A model generated the notes under the pieces. That model was not told the origin of the DNA. It ran no database searches and saw nothing but the letters and a program-made list of their open reading frames with translations. DNA of 64,000 nucleotides from a bacterium (GTDB taxonomy: Bacteria; SZUA-79; Acidulodesulfobacterales; Acidulodesulfobacteraceae): the NCBI GenBank assembly GCA_021798875.1, contig JAJZBN010000001.1:83634-147633 (forward strand), in the 5' to 3' direction. Position numbers and translations under genes: made by a program. Numbering within the stretch: the first letter of the stretch is position 1; every line of letters starts with the position of its first letter. Below are positions 34,932 through 45,931 of this stretch, one piece after another.

Positions 34932-36311
34932 ATGGGTTTATTCAACAAGCTGAGTAACAAAAGCTGTTACACCGTTATGAATTCCGCCTTAACCGACAAC
35001 GACGACGAATTGGAAAAAGTTAAAAAGTCGGACCCGAGACTGTTCGATGTTTCTTTTCCTGCGTTGTCTTTAGTAAACGAGTGGAGAAACAGAATATTAT
35101 CTCTTGCTGCCGACCAGGTAGATATTATGGAAATCACCATAGATACCAAAAAAACTGCGTCGGTTTTCAGGAGTGAAGTAGAAAGCTCGGTTCAAAGAAT
35201 AACCAGCGTCGCTACGGCTACCGAAGAAATGTCTTCTACGGCAAAAGAGATTGCTAAAAACGCCCAGGCGGCTGCAGGAGAAGCAGCAGATACGGTTAAA
35301 AAAACCAAAGAAGGCTCCGCCGCATTGGAAGAACTGGTTTCTAGGATGGAGCAGGTTGAACAGGCAGTTAAAACAATGGGAGAATCGATAAACCAGTTTG
35401 TGACGAGGACGCAAAAAATAGTCGAACTTACCGATAAAGTAAAAGAGATAGCGGCACAGACCAATCTTCTTTCATTGAACGCAGCGATAGAAGCAGCAAG
35501 AGCCGGAGAACACGGAAGAGGTTTTGCCGTGGTCGCCGACGAAGTAAGAACTCTGGCGGAAAAATCGGCTCAGGCGGCAAAAGAGATAGAACAGGTCACC
35601 CAGGACATAGGCGGCCAGTCTAAAGAGGTAGAAATCAAGGTCAACGAGGGACTTTCGCATCTTAAGAATTCTCAGGAATCTTTGGACGTAGTAACCAACG
35701 TTATGTCTATAGCCGACAAAGCCGCTACAAAAACCAGCGAACAGGTAACGTATATTGCTACCGCGGCGGAAGAACAGTCGCAAGTTGCTGCAGAAATGGC
35801 TAACAATCTGTCTACGCTGTCTTCCAATATGGAAGAAATACAGAAAACATTTTCGGAAATAAGTTCCTCTTTCGATAAGATAATAAAAGAACAGTCTAAT
35901 TCTTTAAAAACTTTTTCCGACTGGAAATTCGACTGTATGCTGTTAAACATAGTTAAAGCCGACCATTTAATGTGGGTCACAAGAGTGCTTGACGCACTAA
36001 GGAATAAACAAATATCCTTGACCAGTTCCGAATTAACCGACCATCATCAGTGCAGGCTCGGCAAGTGGTACGACGGTGTTGGCAGACAGAAATACGGCGA
36101 TTATAAAGAATTTATAGAATTAGGACAGATTCATCCGAAAGTCCACGAAACGGGAAAAGCTCTGACAGACGCCTTAAACGCAAAAGATATGGATAAAGCA
36201 AATAACTTAGCCGACAAGCTGATAGACTATAAAAATCAGGTTATAAAAATTATAGGCGAACTGAACGATAAAGTCAAAGCAGACAATATTTACAACAGGC
36301 AAAAAAAATAG
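34932..36311 (+). CDS. Soluble chemoreceptor with C-terminal CZB domain
   Basis: 459 aa, no membrane segment. N-terminal helical region (1-85), then a signalling coiled coil with the methyl-accepting hairpin [21 protein letters not shown] and [19 protein letters not shown] (about 175-215), ending with a CZB zinc-binding domain (about 335-445): [18 protein letters not shown] and HPKVHETG supply the His/Cys ligands. CZB receptors sense zinc or oxidants such as hypochlorite. Absence of HAMP and periplasmic parts says it acts in the cytoplasm. Its stop codon shares one base with the GTG start of the GH57 gene. No cheA or cheW is near. Confidence 0.93.
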   Translation: MGLFNKLSNKSCYTVMNSALTDNDDELEKVKKSDPRLFDVSFPALSLVNEWRNRILSLAADQVDIMEITIDTKKTASVFRSEVESSVQRITSVATATEEMSSTAKEIAKNAQAAAGEAADTVKKTKEGSAALEELVSRMEQVEQAVKTMGESINQFVTRTQKIVELTDKVKEIAAQTNLLSLNAAIEAARAGEHGRGFAVVADEVRTLAEKSAQAAKEIEQVTQDIGGQSKEVEIKVNEGLSHLKNSQESLDVVTNVMSIADKAATKTSEQVTYIATAAEEQSQVAAEMANNLSTLSSNMEEIQKTFSEISSSFDKIIKEQSNSLKTFSDWKFDCMLLNIVKADHLMWVTRVLDALRNKQISLTSSELTDHHQCRLGKWYDGVGRQKYGDYKEFIELGQIHPKVHETGKALTDALNAKDMDKANNLADKLIDYKNQVIKIIGELNDKVKADNIYNRQKK

Positions 36312-38740
36312 TGGACCCGATAAATCCTATCAACGCAATATTTCTGTGGCATTTTCATCAGCCTTATTATAAAGACAATTTTACAGGCGAAATGCTAATG
36401 CCGTGGACAAGGCTCCATGGAACAAAAGATTATTATTTCATGGGAGCGATTTTAAAAAATTATCCAGAAATACACGCGACATTTAATTATTCGCCGTCTT
36501 TGCTGCGCCAGCTCGACGATTATACCGTCAATTATGCCGATTTTCTTAAAAACGAAAAATTTTTAAGCATATCCGATGTAAAAATATCGGAACTTTCTAT
36601 AGAGGATAAACTTTTTATTATAGAAAAATTTTTTTCCGCATGTTCTTCAAGCAATAATTTCATAGAAAAAAGTACTAGGTTTAAACAGCTTTACGATAGA
36701 TTAAAAACTTCGGGCGGCGAAGGACTAGAGGAAAAAGTCGAATTGTTCGATGCCCAGGACTATTTAGATATTATAGTGCTGTTTAATCTTATGTGGTTTG
36801 ATCCTGTTTCGATAGCCGAAGACGAATTTTTAACCGCTTTAAAAAATAAAGACAAAAAATTTACCGAAGAAGAAAAGAGTATATTAATAAAAGAAAAAAT
36901 TCCGCAGGTTTTAAATAAAATACTACCCTTAATAACGGAACTTGCAAAAAACGGTCAAATAGAACTTTCCTCAAGCCCTTACTACCATCCTATACTGCCT
37001 CTGTTATGCGACACCGATATAGCCGATTTTCACGACGGCATAAAACTGCCTGCGCCTTTCAGGCATCCCGAAGATGCCGATTATCAGATTAAAAGCGCCT
37101 TGGATTATTTCGACGGTAAATTAAAATATAAAGTTAAAGGTATGTGGCCGTCGGAAGGAAGCGTTAGCGAAAAGGCTTTAAAGCTTTTTATTGACAACGA
37201 TATAAACTGGATAGCTACTGATGAAGAAATTTTAGAAAACTCGATAGGAACAAATCTTAAGGATTTAAGATTGCGAAAATTATTATACAGGCCGTATATA
37301 ATAAAAAGAAACGAAAAATTTTTATATATTTTTTTTAGAGATAAAGGAATTTCCGATTTAATAGGTTTTAAATATTCCAATTACAAACCTAAAGTTGCGG
37401 CGGAAGATTTAATAAATAACTTGAAAAATATAGCATTAAGTCTTCAAAATTACTATAAAAATGGATTATCTGCAGTACCGATAATACTGGACGGCGAAAA
37501 TGCATGGGAATATTATAAAAATAACGGATACGATTTTTTTAATTATCTTTACAAAGGTTTGACTGAAAACTCAAAAATCATAAAAACCCTTACCGTCAGC
37601 GAATATATAAAAAAAACGGAAGAGACTTTAAAAATAACGGATGCCGAATTGGAATCCGGCGACTGCGAAAACGGTAAAACAGGAATTAAAATAAAGCCTT
37701 TTTTCGATATTAAATGGAATGCCGACCCCGATAAATATAACGAATTCGACTATTCTAAAATATACAACATACCTATGATATACCCAGGCTCTTGGATTAA
37801 CCACGATTTCAGAATATGGATAGGGGATAAAGAAGACAATAGGGCTTGGGATATTCTTTCTAAAACAAGAGATTATCTTTTGCAAAAAGAGAAAAAAACG
37901 CTTGCAGACAATAACGGTGCGTTAATAGCCTCAATACAGGTTAATAAAGAAAAAGTCGACAGTCCCGATTTTAAAGCGGCATGGGAACAGATATTTATAG
38001 CTGAAGGAAGCGATTATAACTGGTGGTACGGCGAAGACAGAACATCCGGCATAGACGAAGAATATGATTTCCTTTACAGAACCCATCTTATAAACGTTTA
38101 CAAATTTTTAAACGAAACCCCGCCGGACGAATATTTTATACCTTTGCTCGAAGGGAAAAAAGCCGTAAAACCGAATATGGATATAGTATCATATATTTAT
38201 CCGGAAATAGACGGCATAGCGGATAATTATTTTGAATGGCTCGGAAGTGCGGTATTTTTTCCAAGTATTTTATCCGGTAAAGCAATGGCGCATACCGACA
38301 GATTTATAAGAAAAATGCAATACGGATTTAACGAAGAGAATTTTTTCATGAGGTTTGATTTTTTTAAAAAAGATTATTCCGAATTGCTGGGAAAAGCGCT
38401 TATTATAAAATTTATAAATACTTCGGAAATTGAAGTAAAAGTTGAATTTAATATTAATAACACATTAAATTTACTAATTAATTCTTCGGTAATTAAAGCT
38501 GGAAAGTCCGCGGTTAAACATAATACAAACAATGTTTTGAATGCCGCATATAATAAAATTCTTGAATTATCCGTTAAGACTTTTGTCTTAGGCGTAGCGC
38601 CAAACAATCAAATCGACTTTTACGCCGTTCTGACTTATAAAGATAATCCGCTTGCCGAAATAGAGCGTTTTCCGGTCAGCGGTTATTTCGAAACGACGGT
38701 ACCTGACGAAAACTTTGAAATAGTGAACTGGATTGTATGA
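36311..38740 (+). CDS. Glycoside hydrolase family 57 protein
   Basis: 809 aa from a GTG start. HFHQPYY at the N-terminus, the probable nucleophile Glu in GMWPSEGSVS (about residue 280) and the probable acid Asp in ILDGENAWEYY (about 395) are the GH57 landmarks. GH57 enzymes hydrolyse or transfer alpha-glucans (amylopullulanase, 4-alpha-glucanotransferase). A C-terminal domain of about 250 residues is less conserved. No signal peptide, so it works on internal glycogen-like polymer. Overlaps the chemoreceptor gene by one base. Confidence 0.9.
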   Translation: MDPINPINAIFLWHFHQPYYKDNFTGEMLMPWTRLHGTKDYYFMGAILKNYPEIHATFNYSPSLLRQLDDYTVNYADFLKNEKFLSISDVKISELSIEDKLFIIEKFFSACSSSNNFIEKSTRFKQLYDRLKTSGGEGLEEKVELFDAQDYLDIIVLFNLMWFDPVSIAEDEFLTALKNKDKKFTEEEKSILIKEKIPQVLNKILPLITELAKNGQIELSSSPYYHPILPLLCDTDIADFHDGIKLPAPFRHPEDADYQIKSALDYFDGKLKYKVKGMWPSEGSVSEKALKLFIDNDINWIATDEEILENSIGTNLKDLRLRKLLYRPYIIKRNEKFLYIFFRDKGISDLIGFKYSNYKPKVAAEDLINNLKNIALSLQNYYKNGLSAVPIILDGENAWEYYKNNGYDFFNYLYKGLTENSKIIKTLTVSEYIKKTEETLKITDAELESGDCENGKTGIKIKPFFDIKWNADPDKYNEFDYSKIYNIPMIYPGSWINHDFRIWIGDKEDNRAWDILSKTRDYLLQKEKKTLADNNGALIASIQVNKEKVDSPDFKAAWEQIFIAEGSDYNWWYGEDRTSGIDEEYDFLYRTHLINVYKFLNETPPDEYFIPLLEGKKAVKPNMDIVSYIYPEIDGIADNYFEWLGSAVFFPSILSGKAMAHTDRFIRKMQYGFNEENFFMRFDFFKKDYSELLGKALIIKFINTSEIEVKVEFNINNTLNLLINSSVIKAGKSAVKHNTNNVLNAAYNKILELSVKTFVLGVAPNNQIDFYAVLTYKDNPLAEIERFPVSGYFETTVPDENFEIVNWIV

Positions 38741-38798
38741 TGTCCCATAAGGTACATTATGTAAACTGTAAAATATTTTATTTCATAATTTATTAGTT

Positions 38799-39302
38799 TC
38801 ATAATTTATTAACCAAATTATTTATCAGTTTCTGCATAACTGTCGTCCTTGATTGATTAGACCATCCCGTCGCAGATCCGGTACTGCTCCATACTAATCT
38901 TCCGTCTGAGGTTCTATATACAAAAATTGATATTCCGACGGCAGGTTCTCCTTCTATGCCTGTTTTATATCTAAATTCGTTTACGGTTCCAGAAATTACG
39001 TATTGTATGCCTTTTCTTTTTGCGCGCCTGATTAACTTATGAATATTTTTGCCGTCGCCGTTACTTTTTAAAATTTTAGCCGTATTGTATGTTTTATAAC
39101 CTTTTGAAGCCATAATACTGTCTATCATAGACGATACTCTTAATCCTGCATGAGGAGTTTCTGTAAAATTTTTAAATACGGCAACAAGATATGATCCGTT
39201 TTTTTGCAATCTGGCATTATTAGAATTTATCACCATTGTAGCGCATGCAGATAAGAATAAGACTAAAAACGACATTTCTAAAAAAATAAACATTTTTTTC
39301 AT
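38799..39302 (-). CDS. pelC: PelC outer-membrane lipoprotein
   Basis: 167 aa; signal peptide and lipobox SACAT (Cys20). The mature part has the PelC pattern: KNFTETPHAGLRVSSMIDSI, QYVISGTVNEFRYK and LVWSSTGSATGWSNQSRTT. In Pseudomonas PelC forms a dodecameric ring at the outer membrane that funnels the cationic Pel polymer to PelB. AAAGGAG is just upstream. Last gene of the pel operon here, 39 nt after pelB. Confidence 0.85.
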   Translation of the reverse strand: MKKMFIFLEMSFLVLFLSACATMVINSNNARLQKNGSYLVAVFKNFTETPHAGLRVSSMIDSIMASKGYKTYNTAKILKSNGDGKNIHKLIRRAKRKGIQYVISGTVNEFRYKTGIEGEPAVGISIFVYRTSDGRLVWSSTGSATGWSNQSRTTVMQKLINNLVNKL

Positions 39303-39341
39303 TTTTAACTCCTTTTTCTATTTTAATTTTTTTTTTATTTA

Positions 39342-42293
39342 TCAATAAAATAAGGTATAATTTACAAAAATATTCATATAAGAAGCGGAAGATCCTTGAA
39401 ATTCCGAATAATAGTTAAATCCTATACTTAAATTATCGCTACCTAATATTGAACCTCCGTAACCTGCGCCTAAATCATATCCCAAACCAGAACCTGTTTC
39501 ATATAATATGTCGCTATATAAAAACGGACGCCAAGAATTTTCGAGCTTATTTTTATAATTGCTTCCTAATGTAAAACCGCCGCCAACCAAACTATAGCTT
39601 GAAGGCAAAGCGTCTGTCCCGCTTAACGGAAATAGTTCAGCTGTATCTCCGTCGTTGCCGCTGTCGTTATAACGGTTTGACTGAGCGAAAGTCCTTAATG
39701 TAATGTCAGGATATGCTCCCGTTAATTTATAATCAAATTCACCGTAAACACCGTTTCCGTTCCCAAGATTTACGTTATTCTGCGACATATACCAGTATTG
39801 AGAAATATATCCGGCAAAAGAAGCTCTATTTGTTATATTTTGAGTAATAGTTGCTTTCAGCTCTCTTTTTAAGCCGCCTAAATATGTAAACAAGGTGTCG
39901 TTATCTTCAATATGTTCTCCATAAAATAGTTTTAGAATCGTAGTATTCGTAATTTTGCATTCAGGTTCTATACTGAAATAAGGATTTGTTCCTATAGACG
40001 ATATAACCCCCGCCGATGCTTTAAACCCTAAATTTGAATACTCTTTCTTTAACGTAACCCCAGTATTGTAATGTTTATAAGGAACACCTATTATATCTCC
40101 TTTATTGTAAGAAATTTCTTTTCCTATGTTAATATTTGGCGTCAAGCTAAAACCGTCGGCAAGGTTATATTTTAAATACATATTTTCATTAACTTCCCTG
40201 TAACCCTGCCAGTTTATGTACTTCAAGGATATGTGCGCCCTGTTTGAATATTTGTCTGCTAATGCTCTTAACTGCCTATATAATAAATAGTCTTTTCCGT
40301 TTTCTTCATATCCTTTAAATGCATAAGTAAAAGCGCCGCCGATATCTCCCGATTCTCTTAGCGCTTCTACCCTGTCTCTTATCGGCAGTGTGGGAGCCCA
40401 ATGTTTTAAAAGCTTGCGCTCATTATATGTATTTTTTCTTGACATAGCAATATCAAGTTTCATCCATGGTTTAAGTTTATACCCTTTCTTATTGCTTAAA
40501 TATTCAGCTTTATCACGCTCATTTCTGTAAAGCCTGTAAGATAAAATAAAATCGCTATATGCTTTTGCCGGCAATATTTTTTTAGAATTTTTAAGCAGTT
40601 TTAAAAATTTTTTCCCACTTTCAAATTTCATTGACGCGCTTAAAAAATTTTCCATAAAAGCTATATTTTTTTTTAGTTTTTGGTTTTTTTTCAGTCGTTT
40701 TTTCATTTTAATCCATACGCCATATCTTATGCCGTTTGCTTCGTGCACGTCTCCTCTAAGCGAAAGTATGTCTGAGTAAACTAATTTATTGCCTTCGGTT
40801 GGATTATTCTTTAAATTTTTATACAGCATAAGCGCTTTCCTGCTGTTTTCAAAATACATATTTAAAGAAACAAACGGAGCGGCAAGACTAGGATATACAT
40901 AGGCATATTCGCCCCATCTCGAAGATATATATTTAAGCATTTTTATATTGCCGGCATTTAATTCCATATAAATTAGTTCAGATAAAAAATCAGGATTAAA
41001 TTTTGCATTTAGTTCTTTCAAGCATAGTTTTTCGGCTTTTTTAAAATGCCCCGTTTTTACTAAAGCATTCGTATAATTCAATAAAAAATAAACATTTTTC
41101 GAAAGTTCCATAAAATCTTTAACGCTTAAACTTTTGATTAATTTCATGACGTATTTGCGTTTTTTTTCTTTTGAGGCAAGATATATAACGCCGTCAAAAA
41201 GATTTTTTATACGGTATTTTTTCCATCCTAACAATGCATATTTTATAGCTATTTTAGGATTTATATTTGAATAATAAAGATAAATCCTTTCGAAATCGCG
41301 TCTTCTTCCTGGAGTAAAATTAACATAAGTTTTATAAAATCTTCCGTTTGCATCTTCTTTAGTTTCTATGATTCTTTTCGTTTTTAAATTTGCAAGATGC
41401 ATTGAAGCTCTTACGGCAGTTTTGTAATGTCCCAGCATCCATCCCAGATCTGATAATTTATCCCAGTATATATAATCGTTGGTAGGAGCTTTAGCGGCAA
41501 ACTTTTTTAGAACGCTAAACGATTTTTTATAATTCTTTTTTATAGCTAATATATTTGAATAAATTACTATGTCGTTTGGGTCAAGGCCAAACGTCTTTTT
41601 TAAAATCTTAATAGTTTTTATGGTTTTATTGACTCTGCCCAACTGCCAAAAAGTATATATAAGATAATTTAAAATTTTTTTTGATTTTTTTTCCTTATAA
41701 AGTTTAGTCAGATAATTTATAAGTTTTTTTGTGCTTCCGGCCATAGTATATATATAAACCTTATCTTTTAAACTGGTTGATATCATACCAGTACCTAGCA
41801 TCTTTACTGCCATATTCCACTTATGAGTATCGATATAAAATTTATATAATTTTTCGGCAATATTTTTATCTCTTTTTAGCATAAAAGCTCTGTAATAGAA
41901 ATTTAAACCAGTTTCTGTATTTCCCATCCAAATGAAAACCTGTCCGCATTTTTGCCACCAGCGGTAATGATCCGAAAACATATTTAATGCTTTATTGCAA
42001 ATTTTTGCGGCATTTTTTAAATCGCCGGCTCCTATAAATATTTTAAATTCAAGTTTGAACAATTTATTAAATTTGGCATACTTATAGTTAATTAATTTAT
42101 TTTTTACTTTAAATAATTGTTTGCGTAAACGTTTATTTTTTTTTGTATTATCATTAAATTTTTTAATCTTATTTTTTACAATTAACTGTGAAGATTGTGA
42201 TTTTACCGGCAGCAACAAACAGACAAGTAAAATTGCAAAAAAAAACAATAATAAATAAGTTATGATTTTTAATTTGTTACTACTGATAAACAT
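39342..42293 (-). CDS. pelB: PelB-type TPR/outer-membrane porin
   Basis: 983 aa. N-terminal membrane/signal helix (about 10-32), long array of TPR-like helical repeats (about 40-640), then a beta-strand-rich barrel (about 690-983) with alternating aromatic strands and a terminal Phe-Tyr (NIFVNYTLFY), the usual outer-membrane insertion signal. In Pel systems the TPR region binds PelA and the barrel exports the polymer. Pseudomonas PelB is about 1190 aa; here part of the N-terminal region seems to be encoded by the separate upstream gene. Confidence 0.88.
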   Translation of the reverse strand: MFISSNKLKIITYLLLFFFAILLVCLLLPVKSQSSQLIVKNKIKKFNDNTKKNKRLRKQLFKVKNKLINYKYAKFNKLFKLEFKIFIGAGDLKNAAKICNKALNMFSDHYRWWQKCGQVFIWMGNTETGLNFYYRAFMLKRDKNIAEKLYKFYIDTHKWNMAVKMLGTGMISTSLKDKVYIYTMAGSTKKLINYLTKLYKEKKSKKILNYLIYTFWQLGRVNKTIKTIKILKKTFGLDPNDIVIYSNILAIKKNYKKSFSVLKKFAAKAPTNDYIYWDKLSDLGWMLGHYKTAVRASMHLANLKTKRIIETKEDANGRFYKTYVNFTPGRRRDFERIYLYYSNINPKIAIKYALLGWKKYRIKNLFDGVIYLASKEKKRKYVMKLIKSLSVKDFMELSKNVYFLLNYTNALVKTGHFKKAEKLCLKELNAKFNPDFLSELIYMELNAGNIKMLKYISSRWGEYAYVYPSLAAPFVSLNMYFENSRKALMLYKNLKNNPTEGNKLVYSDILSLRGDVHEANGIRYGVWIKMKKRLKKNQKLKKNIAFMENFLSASMKFESGKKFLKLLKNSKKILPAKAYSDFILSYRLYRNERDKAEYLSNKKGYKLKPWMKLDIAMSRKNTYNERKLLKHWAPTLPIRDRVEALRESGDIGGAFTYAFKGYEENGKDYLLYRQLRALADKYSNRAHISLKYINWQGYREVNENMYLKYNLADGFSLTPNINIGKEISYNKGDIIGVPYKHYNTGVTLKKEYSNLGFKASAGVISSIGTNPYFSIEPECKITNTTILKLFYGEHIEDNDTLFTYLGGLKRELKATITQNITNRASFAGYISQYWYMSQNNVNLGNGNGVYGEFDYKLTGAYPDITLRTFAQSNRYNDSGNDGDTAELFPLSGTDALPSSYSLVGGGFTLGSNYKNKLENSWRPFLYSDILYETGSGLGYDLGAGYGGSILGSDNLSIGFNYYSEFQGSSASYMNIFVNYTLFY

Positions 42294-42312
42294 AAATAAC
42301 GACCAAATAAGA

Positions 42313-43188
42313 TTAACTATTTAAAATTTTAAGAGCAATATCTCTGGCGAAATAAGGATCTCCCGACTGTAAAGCGCAAGTTAATATAAAAGATTTGACT
42401 TTTATGCTTTTTAAAAAAAACTTTTTGCAAATTTCCAAAAGCATAAAAGTAAATTTATGATTCTTTTTCAATATAGATTTTTGTATGACTTTTTCAAATA
42501 ATTTTTCCTTTTTTTTAATATTTTTATGAATTTTAAAATATTCTATAAGCAATTTATAACTTTTTATATAGTTGTTTGAATTTATATATAGAACTGTTAA
42601 TTTTGATAAATATTTATTTTTATATTGAGGATAAACTATTAAATATTTTTTCAACAGATCCAAAGTTAAAATTTTATTTCCTATATCCGATTCAAACTTA
42701 TATCCTTTATACAGCCATTTTATATTTTTTCTGCCTTTAACGGATATATATTTTTTTAACTTATAGCTTTTAGTTTTAGCAATAATTGAAAATAGGGATT
42801 GGATAGATTTTTTTATGCGTCTTTTTTTTATGCCGTTGTTTTTAGCAAAATAATATTCGTCTTCCAACATTTTAAATTTAACTTTTGCATAATTAAAAAA
42901 ATTTATGCTGTTTACGTCATATTTTATTTTTTTAAAATAAAAATCTGCTTTTTTAAAATTTCTTGCTTTCAAATAATCTTTAATAAGCGCAATTTTTAAA
43001 TTTGATTTCGGATCCACCCTAATAACTGCCTTAATGAATTCAGGCGGTATATAGTTTGGATCCGTTAATATAGTAGCTATAATTTCTTTCTTTGGAAATA
43101 GCAGTATCATCATTATAACTACTACCAAAGCAAACAAAGCTACCTCTTTATATTCTAAAAAATTTTCAATTGCATTTCGCTTCGACAT
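42313..43188 (-). CDS. PelB N-terminal-like TPR membrane protein
   Basis: 291 aa. Membrane helix near residues 15-32, a short motif DPNYIPPEFIKAVIRVDPKSN, then Lys-rich helical repeats (LIKDYLKARNFKKADFYFKKIK). The motif and the repeats resemble the beginning of PelB proteins, with the helix anchoring it in the inner membrane. It lies between pelA (overlap 23 nt) and pelB (19-nt gap), so it is part of the operon. The split gives two polypeptides where the reference operon has one. Assignment from architecture and position. Confidence 0.65.
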   Translation of the reverse strand: MSKRNAIENFLEYKEVALFALVVVIMMILLFPKKEIIATILTDPNYIPPEFIKAVIRVDPKSNLKIALIKDYLKARNFKKADFYFKKIKYDVNSINFFNYAKVKFKMLEDEYYFAKNNGIKKRRIKKSIQSLFSIIAKTKSYKLKKYISVKGRKNIKWLYKGYKFESDIGNKILTLDLLKKYLIVYPQYKNKYLSKLTVLYINSNNYIKSYKLLIEYFKIHKNIKKKEKLFEKVIQKSILKKNHKFTFMLLEICKKFFLKSIKVKSFILTCALQSGDPYFARDIALKILNS

Positions 43189-45931
43189 AAGCCTTTCTGC
43201 CTTTAATTAATTTATAGCTAAAAATATCCCCGTTTACTTTTTTAATAAATTTTTTTGAATCTTTTATCTTAATTTTACATTCGGAAAACTGTATTTTAAA
43301 ATGCAGCGGCACATATGGGTTGCTTTTTAACTTAAACATATAACCGTTTTTATATTTTTTGAAAAATTTAATCATACCGTTTGCCTCAATTAGCCTAAAA
43401 TTAGGTTTTTTATGACTTAGCGTCAGGTAATAACTGCCGGAATTACTTAAAGCTATATACTCTCTCCCATTAATTATCCTGTATCCGACGACGCCTTTGC
43501 TTAATTTCATATTCGGATAACCCCATTTTAAAGGAATTCTTAACGTTCTTAAATTGCCGCTGTTTCTTATTATCCATCCGTTACCTTTTTTTGCTATTGC
43601 AGTGCTTCTAAAATCCAAATTTTTTCTTGCATATTGCGACAAAAACATAGGTATAGGGTGCTGTTTTAACGCCCATTTATAAACTTTATTTAATGCTTTC
43701 ACCGAAGCAACTTTCTGCCCCGAATACCAGTGGTAATATATATAAATAGGCTTGAGTCTGTAAGGTTTGTCCGTCATTTTAAAAGTCTGTATAACGTTTT
43801 CAAATCCGTAAAAAGGACCTCTCCAAAGATGCGTATATATATCTTCATTTGCTATTCCTGCATTGTTTTGAAAAAAATTTCCTACGTTTCTTCCCATAGG
43901 TCTTACGTATTTTAAAAATGGATGACTGCGCCTAATAGACGTGTTGTTCCAATTAACATTGTAAATTCCAATATCGTATGCCATTTTTACCGCTTTTTCA
44001 GGGACGTCGCAATCTCCAGACCAAAGTATAACCCTTACCTTTTTTCCTTTAGGCGCAAGATGCTTATTAATCCAGTTTACCGAACCTATCACGTTGCTCC
44101 TAACACTGAATTTATAATCAGGAACTGGAAGTTCGTATCCTGGTTTATCTATCCCTTTTACCAACGCGGGCCAGTTAAATGGATGAGAAAAAGTATGGCT
44201 TGCAATCTGAACATTTTTATATTTAAAAATTTGTCTGAATATTGCTCTTAGTTTTTTTGCTCTTTTTAAATGAAGCCCATAAGGTTTTCCAATTAAATCG
44301 GCTACTATAACGGATGCATCTACAGGTACCTTGTAATGCTCTAAAATATTTTTAGTAACGTAGCTAGCTATAAATTCATTCGGGTTAAAATTTGTATAAC
44401 CAAAATCGGCATCGCCGTCAATCTGAGTAAAAAGTATTCTTCTTCCGTTTTCCGTAGTAGTGTCGGGCACAGGAAAACTTGTTTTATAAAATATTTTTTT
44501 AAAAATTTTGAAAGGATTGTAAATCCAAAGACCTTTAGAGTTCATCAACGTGTTGTCCATCGCATAACCTCCCCAATTAGTTAAAGCAAAAGGCATCGAT
44601 TTTTGTCCATATTTATTTTTTACATACACGACCGGCTTTCCGTCTTTAGATATTAAGTATGTATTGTCGTAACTAACGTTTAAAGGCGCTTCGTAATTTC
44701 CGCCGTTCTCTTTGTAAACATAAGTATAACCGTCAGAGATATCGGCTTTGTTGCTATATAACTTAATGCCTAATCTATTAAGAAATCTGTTTTTTTCTGG
44801 AAATCCGAAAGTATTAATAAAAAACACCTTTAATCCATTACTTATCGATTTTCTAATCCACCGGTAAAATTTTTTTTGATTTTTTACAGAGTTTGCTATA
44901 ACAAGCGCGCCTGCATATCTGTCGGCTACAAAACCTTTGGGTAGTTTTTTGTTTAAATGAAATAAAACAGGCGTAAATCCAATATATTCAAGTGGCGCCA
45001 TAAAAAAAGCAGGATCAATCCTGTTTTGATTGGAACTGGAATTACATATTATAATTATTCTTCTTTTTATGAACTTAAAATCCGAAGTTCCCACTATATT
45101 TAAATATCTATTGGTAACCCATGGTATAAAACCATTCTTTACAATTCTAATAACGTCTTTTTTGGCTTCTTTCTTATTTTTAGGACTAACGTAATCAATT
45201 ATTATAACCGGAAGTTTGTACTTATTTTTTATAAATTTTAGTTTTTTAAGCATCCATTCGGAATCGCTTTTACTAATTTTAATATAATGCAATCCGCCTT
45301 TTCCGCCTAAGCCTCTGTAAAGAGACTCGGCTATTATTCCGTTTACGTCCTTATGGACTTTACCTATAATTGAAAAACCTCTGTTTAATATAATGATTTT
45401 ATTGGGAAATTTCTTCCTTACGGATTTAATAAATTTAATTTCCGCTTTTTGAAATAGCGGCCAGTCTTTCTTTTTTGATATCAACTTATATGAATCAAGA
45501 GTATCGAACATAAATCCATTAAATCCACGCTTGGCAATTTTCGGGAGGACGTCGTTAAGAATATAGTTTCTGTAAGCTTTTTTTCTTATATCCATAATCT
45601 CCGAATGCCAAATTTTATTTTTTCCTATGCCGTAACGTTTGACTTTTGCGTAATAATTTACCGATTTGTCGGTTTCGCCGAAACTAACGTATGCAATAAG
45701 TTTTGCCGTATGTTTTAAATAAAATTTTTGCTTGAGTATATTTATGGAAGGATTATTGGGATTAGTCACTATCCAATTATATAAATGATAAACATCCGTA
45801 GGTATGTTTTCATTATAAATAACGGCTACATACTTAGGATTTTTAATAGTTTTATTAGTTTTAGCCAAAGCCTTAAACGGCGATAAAACAATAATGCTAA
45901 ATAAACATGTAAGTAAAATAATGAATTTCAT
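43166..45931 (-). CDS. pelA: PelA bifunctional hydrolase/deacetylase
   Basis: 921 aa with signal peptide (about 1-23). N-terminal GH114-like domain (about 30-280) with FDTLDS (about 138-143) and IIAESLYRG (about 193-201), matching the acidic residues of PelA. Central Rossmann-like region, then a polysaccharide deacetylase domain with the metal triad: Asp in QIDGDADFGY (about 505), and His in ASHTFSHPF (about 575 and 579). C-terminal strand-rich domain. PelA partially deacetylates and can cleave Pel in the periplasm. Overlaps pelG by 35 nt. Confidence 0.9.
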   Translation of the reverse strand: MKFIILLTCLFSIIVLSPFKALAKTNKTIKNPKYVAVIYNENIPTDVYHLYNWIVTNPNNPSINILKQKFYLKHTAKLIAYVSFGETDKSVNYYAKVKRYGIGKNKIWHSEIMDIRKKAYRNYILNDVLPKIAKRGFNGFMFDTLDSYKLISKKKDWPLFQKAEIKFIKSVRKKFPNKIIILNRGFSIIGKVHKDVNGIIAESLYRGLGGKGGLHYIKISKSDSEWMLKKLKFIKNKYKLPVIIIDYVSPKNKKEAKKDVIRIVKNGFIPWVTNRYLNIVGTSDFKFIKRRIIIICNSSSNQNRIDPAFFMAPLEYIGFTPVLFHLNKKLPKGFVADRYAGALVIANSVKNQKKFYRWIRKSISNGLKVFFINTFGFPEKNRFLNRLGIKLYSNKADISDGYTYVYKENGGNYEAPLNVSYDNTYLISKDGKPVVYVKNKYGQKSMPFALTNWGGYAMDNTLMNSKGLWIYNPFKIFKKIFYKTSFPVPDTTTENGRRILFTQIDGDADFGYTNFNPNEFIASYVTKNILEHYKVPVDASVIVADLIGKPYGLHLKRAKKLRAIFRQIFKYKNVQIASHTFSHPFNWPALVKGIDKPGYELPVPDYKFSVRSNVIGSVNWINKHLAPKGKKVRVILWSGDCDVPEKAVKMAYDIGIYNVNWNNTSIRRSHPFLKYVRPMGRNVGNFFQNNAGIANEDIYTHLWRGPFYGFENVIQTFKMTDKPYRLKPIYIYYHWYSGQKVASVKALNKVYKWALKQHPIPMFLSQYARKNLDFRSTAIAKKGNGWIIRNSGNLRTLRIPLKWGYPNMKLSKGVVGYRIINGREYIALSNSGSYYLTLSHKKPNFRLIEANGMIKFFKKYKNGYMFKLKSNPYVPLHFKIQFSECKIKIKDSKKFIKKVNGDIFSYKLIKGRKAYVEAKCN

